From assembly GCA_900768625.1 (NCBI GenBank), contig CAAGDO010000041.1:1-12675 (forward strand): a stretch of 12,675 nt of DNA. The letters run 5' to 3'. Every line of letters begins with the position of its first letter. Position 1 is the first letter of the stretch. Of the stretch, positions 1 through 6,286 are shown in pieces. Origin of the DNA: Bacteroidaceae bacterium (lineage in GTDB: Bacteria; Bacteroidota; Bacteroidia; Bacteroidales; Bacteroidaceae). The notes under the pieces are model-generated. The model made no database searches. It had not been told where the DNA came from and worked only from the letters and a program-made list of their open reading frames with translations. Both the position numbers and the translations under genes were made by a program.

Positions 1-128
1 AAAAAGAAAGGTGAAGATTGAATTTAGAAGAGATAAAACTCTAAATCAAACCTTCGTCAGAAAAGTTTAGACGACTTCATAAAAAGAAAACCTTCAGGAA
101 CTCATATCCCAACCCAAAAACACATATA

Positions 129-1310
129 ATGAAAGAACTTGCATTGAAGTATGGTTGCAACCCCAACCAGAAACCTGCACGCATCTACATGGAGCAGGGA
201 GAACTCCCCATTGAAGTGCTCGGCGGCCGTCCCGGCTACATCAATTTCCTTGATGCCCTTAACGGTTGGCAACTCGTCTGCGAGTTGCGCGCTGCAACAG
301 GCATTCCCGCTGCAGCATCGTTCAAGCACGTATCGCCGGCAGGCGCAGCTGTAGGTATCCCCATGAGCGACACACTGCGCAAGATCTATTTCGTAGACGA
401 CATCGAGGAGCCCCTCTCACCCATCGCAACGGCTTATGCCCGCGCTCGCGGTGCCGACCGAATGTCATCCTACGGTGATTTCATTTCTCTCTCCGACACT
501 TGTGACAAGTCCACTGCACTCCTCATCAAGCGTGAGGTTAGCGATGGCGTTATCGCTCCCGACTACACCCCCGAGGCACTCGAAATCCTCCGATCAAAGC
601 GTAAGGGCACCTACGTCATCCTCAAGATGGATCCCTCTTATCGTCCCGCTCCCATCGAACACAAGCAAGTGTTTGGCGTGACCTTCGAGCAGGGTCGCAA
701 CGAGATTGACCTCACCTCCGATGCCCTTTTCGAGAACATCCCCACAGTCAACAAGGAATTCTCCGAGGATGCCAAGCGCGACCTCCGCATCGCCCTCATC
801 ACCCTCAAGTACACGCAGAGCAACTCCGTTTGCTATGCGAAGGACGGTCAGGCCATCGGCATCGGTGCCGGCCAGCAGAGTCGTATCCACTGCACCCGTT
901 TGGCTGGTAACAAGGCCGACATCTGGTGGCTCCGCCAGCACCCCAAGGTGATGAACCTCCCCTGGGTAGAGAAGATTCGCCGCGCTGACCGCGACAACAC
1001 CATCGACATCTACATCTCTGAGGACCACGACGACGTGCTCGCTGACGGTGTATGGCAGCAGTTCTTCACCGAGAAGCCCGAAGTGCTCACCATGGAGGAA
1101 AAGAAGCAGTGGATTGCGCAGAACACGGAAGTCAGCCTCGGCTCCGACGCCTTCTTCCCCTTCGGCGACAACATCGAACGTGCCCACAAGAGCGGTGTAC
1201 AATATGTAGCCCAAGCAGGTGGTAGTGTACGCGATGACCATGTTATTTCCACTTGCGACAAGTACGGAATGGCTATGGCCTTCACTGGCATCCGCCTCTT
1301 CCACCATTGA
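129..1310 (+). CDS. purH: Stand-alone AICAR transformylase (PurH C-terminal domain only)
   Basis: This 393-residue cytoplasmic enzyme should transfer a formyl group from 10-formyl-tetrahydrofolate to AICAR, giving FAICAR in the penultimate step of de novo purine synthesis. The sequence follows the transformylase half of human ATIC almost without gaps. It begins with LKYGCNPNQ-type residues. The KHVSPAGAAVGIP motif holds the catalytic pair K66-H67, equivalent to human K266/H267. ARARGADRMSS, SDGVIAP, KYTQSNSVCYA, GIGAGQQSRIHCTRLAG and SSDAFFPF-like segments follow, and the protein ends in RLFHH. The N-terminal IMP cyclohydrolase domain of ordinary bifunctional PurH (about 500 residues) is absent. 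This is not a truncation, because the ATG at 129 sits at the domain boundary and the upstream 128 bases carry no continuation. IMP cyclohydrolase must come from another gene. Family assignment is very secure; the symbol refers only to this domain. Confidence 0.95.
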   Translation: MKELALKYGCNPNQKPARIYMEQGELPIEVLGGRPGYINFLDALNGWQLVCELRAATGIPAAASFKHVSPAGAAVGIPMSDTLRKIYFVDDIEEPLSPIATAYARARGADRMSSYGDFISLSDTCDKSTALLIKREVSDGVIAPDYTPEALEILRSKRKGTYVILKMDPSYRPAPIEHKQVFGVTFEQGRNEIDLTSDALFENIPTVNKEFSEDAKRDLRIALITLKYTQSNSVCYAKDGQAIGIGAGQQSRIHCTRLAGNKADIWWLRQHPKVMNLPWVEKIRRADRDNTIDIYISEDHDDVLADGVWQQFFTEKPEVLTMEEKKQWIAQNTEVSLGSDAFFPFGDNIERAHKSGVQYVAQAGGSVRDDHVISTCDKYGMAMAFTGIRLFHH

Positions 1311-1408
1311 TACACTTTGCTGACAGCCTGTAAATTGCTTCAGCGAATACCCCCCAAGCGAAAGGCAGGTAAGCCCCATCAAAAAGAAGGTTTCCCCGCT
1401 TTTCGCTT

Positions 1409-1424
1409 TCGGAATTTTTTCCGA
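1409..1424 (+). other. Small hairpin in the purH-downstream gap
   Basis: TCGGAA (1409-1414) and TTCCGA (1419-1424) pair around a TTTT loop, between the AICAR transformylase and the next small gene. No T-run follows directly, so this is a poor intrinsic terminator and may be accidental. I see no consensus promoter in 1311-1492. Confidence 0.3.
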
Positions 1425-1492
1425 GGCCTCACAAAAATGACTTTTTCAGGGTCCATCTCCACCGATTGTCCCTTCTCACACAACCCCCGACA

Positions 1493-1711
1493 ATGACCAC
1501 CACACGCAAAGCCAGCGAAGACGAAATCACGCAAGCCATGATGGGAGGCATCACCTTCAAGGGCACCAAGTTGAAAAACAAGCCTACAGAAGAGAAGGTG
1601 AAGACCAAGGCCAAGAAAAAAACTTACATCACCGGCCTGCACGGCTCTGGTGCTGCCAAGAAAAAGGCAGAAATCCGTCAGCGCCGCGCCAACCGCCACA
1701 AGAACAAATAA
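1493..1711 (+). CDS. Very basic 72-residue protein of unknown function
   Basis: I do not recognise this protein. I chose the ATG at 1493, giving MTTTRKASEDEITQ. A TTG nine codons upstream (1466) is also in frame, but it adds only a proline-rich stretch and is a rarer start. The first 20 residues are mildly acidic (ASEDEITQAMMGG). The rest is rich in lysine and arginine (about 21 of 72 residues), including KTKAKKK and AAKKKAEIRQRRANRHKNK at the C-terminus. There is no signal peptide, membrane segment or cysteine motif. The charge suggests nucleic-acid or ribosome contact, but that is only inference. It ends 31 bases before the next gene on the same strand, so the two are probably cotranscribed. 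Its regular codon use and clean ATG/TAA make it likely to be real. Confidence 0.65.
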   Translation: MTTTRKASEDEITQAMMGGITFKGTKLKNKPTEEKVKTKAKKKTYITGLHGSGAAKKKAEIRQRRANRHKNK

Positions 1712-1742
1712 GTACAGTTCATCAATCCCATCCCAACACATC

Positions 1743-2714
1743 ATGCAAACTGACCAGACCACACCTTCCGAACAACTTCAGGAGGACGTGACACCATCAA
1801 CCTCACAACCCGAGGAAAACCCCACGAGTCTGCAGCCTAAGCCCAAAAACCGCAAGCCACTCGTCATCACACTTATTGTCGTTGCCATCATTCTCATCGC
1901 TGGCGGAGGCTACTTCATCTATCACTCCACCCAGACAGACGAGGAATACACCGCCTACAGCATCCTCGAAAACAACGACAACCCTCAAGACTATGAGGAC
2001 TACCTTGCCAACTTCCCTAACGGCGAACATGCCGATGAGGTACGCGAGCGCCTAGCCCAACTTCAGGCTATGCTTCAGGAATGGAACAACATCGCCCTCA
2101 GTGACAACGTCGAAGACTTCCGAACGTTCAAGAGCCGCTACTCAGACCCCCAATACACCCGTCTCTGCGACATCAAAATTGACTCACTGGACTGGATTAG
2201 CGCACAGCGCACAGGTACAGCAGAAGCCTATCAGCTCTATCTCGACCAACACCCTGACGGCCAATACTCCTCCGAAGCCTCCATTGCTCAGGGCCGCCTG
2301 CGCGACTGCGAAATCAGCTCTGCCGACCGCGACCAAATCATGCGCATCGTATCCGAATTCTTCAAAGGATTCGAAATGCGCGATGAAACCCTCATCACCT
2401 CGAACATCACCTCATCCATGACCACCTTCCTCCACTCCACCAATGTGACCAAGGCTGAAGTCATGAACACAATCAACAGCATGTTCAACGAGCACATCCA
2501 GGGTTGTTCTTTCGTCGTCAACCGCGACATCAACGTGCAGCGGACGAATCCCTCCGACCCCAATTCCGGATTCACGGCCACCTTCACCGTTGACCAGCAC
2601 ATCCAACGCGACAACGAAGGCAAAACCTTCGGCAGCTACAACTGTACGGCTACACTCACCCCGCAGTACCTCATCTCTTCACTCACCATGAGCGAGACAT
2701 CGGCCAACCGCTAA
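1743..2714 (+). CDS. Single-pass membrane protein with TPR-like repeats and a C-terminal globular domain
   Basis: This is a 323-residue protein of unknown function. I chose the ATG at 1743 because upstream in-frame codons back to 1650 overlap the preceding gene and encode a low-complexity tail. Residues 1-38 are Gln/Thr/Pro-rich and cytoplasmic-looking, ending in KPKNRK. Residues 40-60 form one strong transmembrane helix (LVITLIVVAIILIAGGGY), so the rest should face the periplasm. Residues 82-107, 122-147 and 158-186 are three related short helical units of the form Y-x-x-Y/F-L-x-x-F/H-P-x-G-x-x-x, like those of TPR-type envelope proteins. Residues 193-323 form a separate alpha/beta domain with a helix containing FFKGFEMRDETLITSNI and later strands, reminiscent of NTF2-like or DUF4878-type folds; that match is a guess. 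A scaffold or sensor role at the envelope is possible but unproven. Confidence 0.85.
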   Translation: MQTDQTTPSEQLQEDVTPSTSQPEENPTSLQPKPKNRKPLVITLIVVAIILIAGGGYFIYHSTQTDEEYTAYSILENNDNPQDYEDYLANFPNGEHADEVRERLAQLQAMLQEWNNIALSDNVEDFRTFKSRYSDPQYTRLCDIKIDSLDWISAQRTGTAEAYQLYLDQHPDGQYSSEASIAQGRLRDCEISSADRDQIMRIVSEFFKGFEMRDETLITSNITSSMTTFLHSTNVTKAEVMNTINSMFNEHIQGCSFVVNRDINVQRTNPSDPNSGFTATFTVDQHIQRDNEGKTFGSYNCTATLTPQYLISSLTMSETSANR

Positions 2715-2782
2715 CAAACTGAGGATCAGCGGAGCAAACAAATGATTACACAAATCCCCCAAACTAATAAACCCTACACATT

Positions 2783-3238
2783 ATGCTTACCATCAATTCA
2801 TACGAAGAATTTGAGAAATACGTAGGTCAGGAACTCGGTAAATCCGACTGGCTGCAGGTAGATCAGGACCGTATCAACGCCTTTGCCGACGCCACGCTCG
2901 ACCACCAGTGGATTCACGTCGACCAGGAGCGTGCCAAAAGCGGCCCCTTCGGCCAGACCATCGTCCACGGCTACCTCACACTCTCCCTTCTCCCTTACAT
3001 GTGGGAACAGATTATCACCGTCAATAACCTCAAGATGATGGTCAACTACGGCATGGATAAAATGAAGTTCGGCCAGGCCGTACTCAGCGGGCAGAGTATA
3101 CGCCTCGTGACCACACTCCACAGCATTGCCAACCTCAGAGGCATCACCAAAGTGGAAATCAAATTCACCATCGAGATCAAGGACCAGCGTAAGCCCGCCC
3201 TTACGGGTATCGCAACCTTCCTCTATCACTTCAACTAA
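2783..3238 (+). CDS. MaoC/NodN-like hydratase (R-specific enoyl-CoA hydratase family)
   Basis: This 151-residue single hot-dog-fold protein belongs to the MaoC family, which hydrates or dehydrates acyl-CoA (or acyl-carrier) thioesters in the cytoplasm. The hydratase-2 motif is clear: INAFADATLDHQWIHVD, with the catalytic Asp40-His45 pair, followed by the central helix GPFGQTIVHGYLTLSLLP. The DHQWIH spelling is typical of the NodN-like subgroup. The C-terminal strands (VEIKFTIEIKDQRKPALTG) complete the fold. Length is normal for a one-domain member. The real substrate cannot be told from sequence, and the neighbours do not form a fatty-acid operon. It starts 68 bases after the membrane-protein gene with no terminator seen between them, so read-through is possible. 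Confidence 0.92.
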   Translation: MLTINSYEEFEKYVGQELGKSDWLQVDQDRINAFADATLDHQWIHVDQERAKSGPFGQTIVHGYLTLSLLPYMWEQIITVNNLKMMVNYGMDKMKFGQAVLSGQSIRLVTTLHSIANLRGITKVEIKFTIEIKDQRKPALTGIATFLYHFN

Positions 3239-3271
3239 TCCCTACAGGGTACCTTGCCCTAACAGACAGGA

Positions 3272-3345
3272 CTTCCGCAACTTTCAAAATCAAACACCCC
3301 CTCGGTCCACACCATAGAGGATTTTGGCTGACAAAGTTGCGGAAG
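3272..3345 (+). terminator. Long nested hairpin, probable terminator
   Basis: CTTCCGCAACTTT (3272-3284) pairs perfectly over 13 bp with AAAGTTGCGGAAG (3333-3345). Inside it CAAAATC (3285-3291) pairs with GATTTTG (3320-3326), leaving a six-base bulge (3327-3332) on the 3' side. Further inside, CCTC/GAGG and GGT/ACC can also pair. A run of six T follows four bases after the stem (3350-3355), which fits an intrinsic terminator after the MaoC gene. The stem is longer and more elaborate than termination needs, so it may also be a repeated intergenic element. Confidence 0.65.
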
Positions 3346-3431
3346 CCCATTTTTTGGTCCTCGTCCCTTAGGGTCCGCCATATCATTTCCCCCAGCACAT
3401 ACACCCATCTCCATTTCCTCGAAAGCAACCC

Positions 3432-4049
3432 ATGGACACATACGTCACTCTCGCCACCCCCGCAGAATCGCAATTCACCGAAAAGCGTTCACGCTTCCTC
3501 GCTTTCGCCTGCCATGTAGGCAGTGAGGAAGAAGCCAAAGAAGTGGTGGCTAGCTACAAAAAACGATTCTACGATGCCCGCCACGTATGCTACGCTTACG
3601 TGACAGGAAACCATGGCGAGCACACCCGCGCCAATGATGACGGCGAACCCTCAGGCACCGCAGGACGTCCGATTCTCGGCCAACTTCAATCTCGCGGACT
3701 GACCTATGCACTTGTCGTCGTTGTTCGCTATTTCGGAGGAGTCAAACTTGGCACAGGTCCCCTGGGAGTAGCCTACAAAACCTCCGCATCCGACGTCCTG
3801 GACCTCTGTGAACAACTCAAATGTATCATGAAAACGGAGTTTCGCGTTGACGTACCCTATGCCGATGCCGACGTTGCCATGCGCTTCATCCGCGAAGCTG
3901 GAGCTGACATCACCCAGCGCGACTATACTGACCGTGGTACCATCCTTACTGTCAGCATCCGTCTCGACGACGAATCCGCTCTGCGCGAACGCCTCTCCAA
4001 AATCCTCTCCCTTTCCTTTCTCAAGGATGAAGCCGCTAGCGAAGAATAA
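3432..4049 (+). CDS. yigZ: YigZ/IMPACT family protein
   Basis: This 205-residue cytoplasmic protein has the two-domain layout of the family. Residues 1-125 form the IMPACT N-terminal domain with its hallmark motifs: EKRSRFLAFACHV (17-29), DARHVCYAYV (48-57), DDGEPSGTAGRPIL (69-82) and VVVVRYFGGVKLGTGPLG (95-112). Residues 130-205 form the DUF1949-like ferredoxin-fold domain (EFRVDVPYADADVAMRFI and ILTVSIRLDDES). The yeast and mammalian relatives (Yih1/IMPACT) modulate GCN2. In bacteria the role is unsettled; RNA or ribosome-related functions have been suggested from structure. The ATG at 3432 fits the usual family N-terminus. It ends 47 bases before the acetyltransferase gene, so the two probably share a transcript. 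Confidence 0.94.
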   Translation: MDTYVTLATPAESQFTEKRSRFLAFACHVGSEEEAKEVVASYKKRFYDARHVCYAYVTGNHGEHTRANDDGEPSGTAGRPILGQLQSRGLTYALVVVVRYFGGVKLGTGPLGVAYKTSASDVLDLCEQLKCIMKTEFRVDVPYADADVAMRFIREAGADITQRDYTDRGTILTVSIRLDDESALRERLSKILSLSFLKDEAASEE

Positions 4050-4096
4050 AAGTCAGAACGCACCTTGCCTACAATCACCATTTTACCCTTAAAAAC

Positions 4097-4642
4097 ATGA
4101 ACGTTCACCTTCTCCCGACCCACTCTTCCGAGCACATCACTCGGGCAGCCACCCTCTACGAATCCGCTTTTCCTCCCGAAGAGCGTCGTCCGACGGAGAA
4201 ATGGGTAACCCTTCTTGGCAACACGGAATCCCCCGTTACGCTCCACATCATAGCCGATGAAAACGACAACTTCTGCGGATTCATCACCCTTTGGACTCTC
4301 AACGGTTTCACCTACGCTGAACACTTTGCCATTCTCCCCGAAATGCGTGGCCACGGCATAGGAGGCCAAATCATCCGTCAACTTCTCGAACACCCTTCCC
4401 ACACTCCCCTCATTCTTGAAGTCGAACCTGCAGAAGACTCCCCCAACGCATCGCGCCGCATCCGATTCTACGAGCAACACGGTATGCACCTGCTCTCCCA
4501 TCCCTACATGCAGCCCCCGTACTCCGCAGAATTCTCACCCCTTCCTCTTTGCCTGATGGCCAGCACAGACAGTCTCACCGACGAGCAACTCAATTCCATG
4601 GTCCGCGAACTCCATAAAGAGGTGTATCACTTCGAAGCATAA
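4097..4642 (+). CDS. GNAT family N-acetyltransferase
   Basis: This 181-residue cytoplasmic protein should transfer an acetyl group from acetyl-CoA to an unknown amine. Motif A is visible as EHFAILPEMRGHGIGGQIIRQLL, where R84-G-H-G87-I-G89 is the acetyl-CoA pyrophosphate loop (R/Q-x-x-G-x-G/A). Motif B is near RRIRFYEQHGMHLL (120-133), with the usual FYE.HGM turn. N-terminal YESAFPPEERRP is typical of GNAT proteins common in Bacteroidota. The C-terminal 30 residues (SLTDEQLNSMVRELHKEVYHFEA) extend past the core as a probable helix. The substrate cannot be inferred from motif or context. It is the last gene before the terminator at 4698-4741. Confidence 0.9.
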   Translation: MNVHLLPTHSSEHITRAATLYESAFPPEERRPTEKWVTLLGNTESPVTLHIIADENDNFCGFITLWTLNGFTYAEHFAILPEMRGHGIGGQIIRQLLEHPSHTPLILEVEPAEDSPNASRRIRFYEQHGMHLLSHPYMQPPYSAEFSPLPLCLMASTDSLTDEQLNSMVRELHKEVYHFEA

Positions 4643-4697
4643 CAGGGAATTCCAACGACTTCGATTCCAACAAAGCGTATACATTGATTTGAAATTA

Positions 4698-4741
4698 AGC
4701 CGACGCATCATTTTCGTATCCAAGGAAATGAAGCGTCGGCT
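4698..4741 (+). terminator. Intrinsic terminator after the GNAT gene
   Basis: AGCCGACGC (4698-4706) pairs perfectly with GCGTCGGCT (4733-4741). The stem can extend inward through TCATTT/AAATGA with one bulged base. TTTTT follows at 4748-4752. Position and shape fit a terminator separating the housekeeping genes from the efflux operon. Confidence 0.75.
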
Positions 4742-4753
4742 ACTTCATTTTTC

Positions 4754-4771
4754 ACACAGAAGCTTCTGTGT
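4754..4771. promoter_or_regulatory. 18-bp perfect palindrome, candidate operator
   Basis: ACACAGAAGCTTCTGTGT is its own reverse complement over all 18 bases, with no loop. That favours a dimeric-protein binding site over an RNA hairpin. It lies about 95 bases upstream of the proposed -33 element and just after the upstream terminator. No regulator gene in the window can be tied to it. The link to efflux control is inference. Confidence 0.4.
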
Positions 4772-4864
4772 CAAACAACAAATTGTCATGTTAAGCCGTC
4801 AAAACAAAATCTTCAATTATGGTCCACACTAAAAATTGCTAATAACAAGGAATTAACAGGAAAC

Positions 4865-4900
4865 TTTGAAGCACCCATAAGTTTTTTTGCCGTAACTTTG
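4865..4900 (+). promoter_or_regulatory. Bacteroidota-type promoter for the efflux operon
   Basis: TAACTTTG (4893-4900) matches the -7 consensus TAnnTTTG exactly. TTTG at 4865-4868 is the best -33 candidate, but the 24-base gap is a few bases longer than usual, so the upstream element is uncertain. Transcription would begin near 4906, leaving a leader of about 107 bases before the adaptor gene. Confidence 0.6.
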
Positions 4901-4920
4901 CAGCTGACTTATTGTGCCCA

Positions 4921-4949
4921 TTTGTATGCAAAGGAGAAAAACATACAAA
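4921..4949 (+). other. 5'-leader hairpin with a purine-rich loop
   Basis: TTTGTATG (4921-4928) pairs with CATACAAA (4942-4949) around a 13-base loop containing AAGGAG. The region also has a near-perfect direct repeat, ATGCAAAGGAG (4926-4936) and ATACAAAGGAG (4943-4953). It sits in the proposed leader of the efflux mRNA, over 60 bases before the start codon, so it is not the ribosome site of the adaptor gene. Confidence 0.4.
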
Positions 4950-5013
4950 GGAGCCATCAGGACAACAAGAAGAAATAAATACATAAAAGAAACCACATAT
5001 AACCAAACAACAC

Positions 5014-6186
5014 ATGAAGAAAATCGCTTTATGGGTGCTCGCCGGTCTGCTTCTTGCAGGCTGCAGCAGCAAGTCCGACAAAATGGGCCAAGCCAGTACT
5101 GACTTCGCAGTGGAAACGTTGACTGCCACTACGGCTGACTTGAAGACGTCGTATCCCGCCACCATCAAGGGTATGCAGGACATCGAAATCCGTCCGAAAG
5201 TGTCGGGTTACCTCGTCAAGCTCCTCGTTGACGAAGGTGCCACGGTACGCAAGGGACAGCCCCTTTTCCTCATCGATTCCGAGCAGTACAAAGCTGCTGT
5301 AAAAGCAGCTCAAGCACAGATCAAGGTATGCCGCGCCAACATCGCCACCCAGAAGCTGACGGTGGACAACAAGCGCATGCTCTTCAAGCAGAATATCATT
5401 TCACAGTACGACCTGCAGATGGCTGAAAACACCTTGGCCTCCTACGAAGCCCAGTTGGCAGCCGCTCAGGCCCAGCTGCAGAGCGCACGAGACAATCTGC
5501 GCTGGTGCACGGTGACCAGCCCTGCTGATGGCGTAGTCGGCAGCATCCCCTACCGCGTGGGTAGCCTCGTGAGCGGCCAGTCAGCCACCGCGTTGACCAC
5601 CGTGTCAAACATCTCCAAGATGTATGTCTACTTCTCTATGACAGAGAAGCAGCTTCTCGCTATGACCCGTGAGACAGGCGGTATTGATGCAGCAATCAAG
5701 AAAATGCCAGCCGTAAGCTTGGTGCTTTCTGATGGTTCTACCTACAGTCAGAGCGGTGTGATCAGTACAGTTAGCGGCGTCATTGACCAGTCTACAGGTT
5801 CTGTTCAGATGCGTGCAACGTTCGACAACGCAGGTCATGTACTCCGTTCAGGCGGTTCTGGCTCTGTGCTCGTACCGACGCATGCTGAAGATGCCATCAT
5901 GGTTCCCCAGAGCGCTACATTTGATGTACAGGACAAAAAGTTCGTCTACGTCGTAAACGCAGACAAGACTGTTGCCACGCGCGAAATCACCGTCCTCTCA
6001 CAGAACAACGGTCAGAGCTACGTAGTGACTTCAGGTCTGAAGGCAGGCGAGCGCATCGTTGTTGACGGCGTGAACAAATTGAAGAACGGCCAGCAGATCA
6101 ACCCTATCTCACGTGCCCAGCTTGAAGCCAACCAAAAGAAGGAGCAGCAGGCAATGAAGGACGGCAAGATGCCGGGTGAGAAATAA
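5014..6186 (+). CDS. RND efflux periplasmic adaptor lipoprotein (AcrA/MexA-like)
   Basis: This 390-residue membrane-fusion protein should bridge the inner-membrane pump and the outer-membrane channel. The signal peptide MKKIALWVLAGLLLAGC ends in a lipobox (L-A-G-C17), so the mature protein is probably lipid-anchored in the inner-membrane outer leaflet. Domains: a lipoyl half-motif at 61-88 (PKVSGYLVKLLVDEGATVRKG), an Ala/Gln-rich alpha-hairpin at about 90-160, the second lipoyl half at 161-187 (TVTSPADGVVG), a beta-barrel at about 190-290, and a membrane-proximal domain at 290-365. The C-terminal tail is Lys/Gln-rich. Length is close to E. coli AcrA. It is the first gene of the operon, 100 bases before the pump gene. 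Substrates cannot be read from the sequence. Confidence 0.96.
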   Translation: MKKIALWVLAGLLLAGCSSKSDKMGQASTDFAVETLTATTADLKTSYPATIKGMQDIEIRPKVSGYLVKLLVDEGATVRKGQPLFLIDSEQYKAAVKAAQAQIKVCRANIATQKLTVDNKRMLFKQNIISQYDLQMAENTLASYEAQLAAAQAQLQSARDNLRWCTVTSPADGVVGSIPYRVGSLVSGQSATALTTVSNISKMYVYFSMTEKQLLAMTRETGGIDAAIKKMPAVSLVLSDGSTYSQSGVISTVSGVIDQSTGSVQMRATFDNAGHVLRSGGSGSVLVPTHAEDAIMVPQSATFDVQDKKFVYVVNADKTVATREITVLSQNNGQSYVVTSGLKAGERIVVDGVNKLKNGQQINPISRAQLEANQKKEQQAMKDGKMPGEK

Positions 6187-6219
6187 ACACACATTTATAT
6201 TAAAGCTTAACGACAAGCC

Positions 6220-6240
6220 ATGCCCCACGATGCCCCAACG
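6220..6240 (+). repeat. Imperfect tandem repeat between adaptor and pump genes
   Basis: ATGCCCCACG (6220-6229) is followed directly by ATGCCCCAACG (6230-6240). No function is evident, and no promoter or terminator is seen in the 100-base gap. The gap ATGs at 6249 and 6252 are out of frame with the pump. Confidence 0.4.
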
Positions 6241-6286
6241 GGCTAATTATGATGCAACGCTTGCCAACTAATACATTTCAAGCAAT

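Larger units (their letters stand above)
4643..5013 (+). other. 371-base gap upstream of the efflux operon
   Basis: No gene is supported in this stretch. In order it holds a terminator (4698-4741), an 18-bp perfect palindrome (4754-4771), an AT-rich segment, a Bacteroidota-type promoter (4865-4900) and a roughly 107-base 5' leader with an 8-bp hairpin (4921-4949). No divergent regulator such as a TetR or AraC gene is present on either strand here. Confidence 0.6.

Noticed and set aside
22..46. ATTTAGA/TCTAAAT inverted repeat near the window start
   Set aside because: A 7-bp all-but-AT stem with no T-run in an AT-rich stretch is close to chance expectation, and the upstream context is missing.
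594..1382. 262-codon open frame on the minus strand
   Set aside because: It lies antisense to the AICAR transformylase, whose full-length family match is certain. The antisense protein has no recognisable domain and is a shadow of the codon usage.
1466..1492. Nine-codon N-terminal extension of the small basic protein from a TTG
   Set aside because: TTG starts are rarer and the added residues are unremarkable; the ATG at 1493 is preferred, although neither can be proven here.
1650..1742. Upstream start for the membrane protein
   Set aside because: The extra 31 residues overlap the small basic gene and add a low-complexity tail before the membrane helix. The ATG at 1743, after the previous stop, is the simpler choice.
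4914..5102. Possible 62-residue leader peptide ahead of the efflux adaptor
   Set aside because: It overlaps the adaptor's signal-peptide region in another frame, has no amino-acid run typical of attenuation peptides, and ends well inside the adaptor gene.
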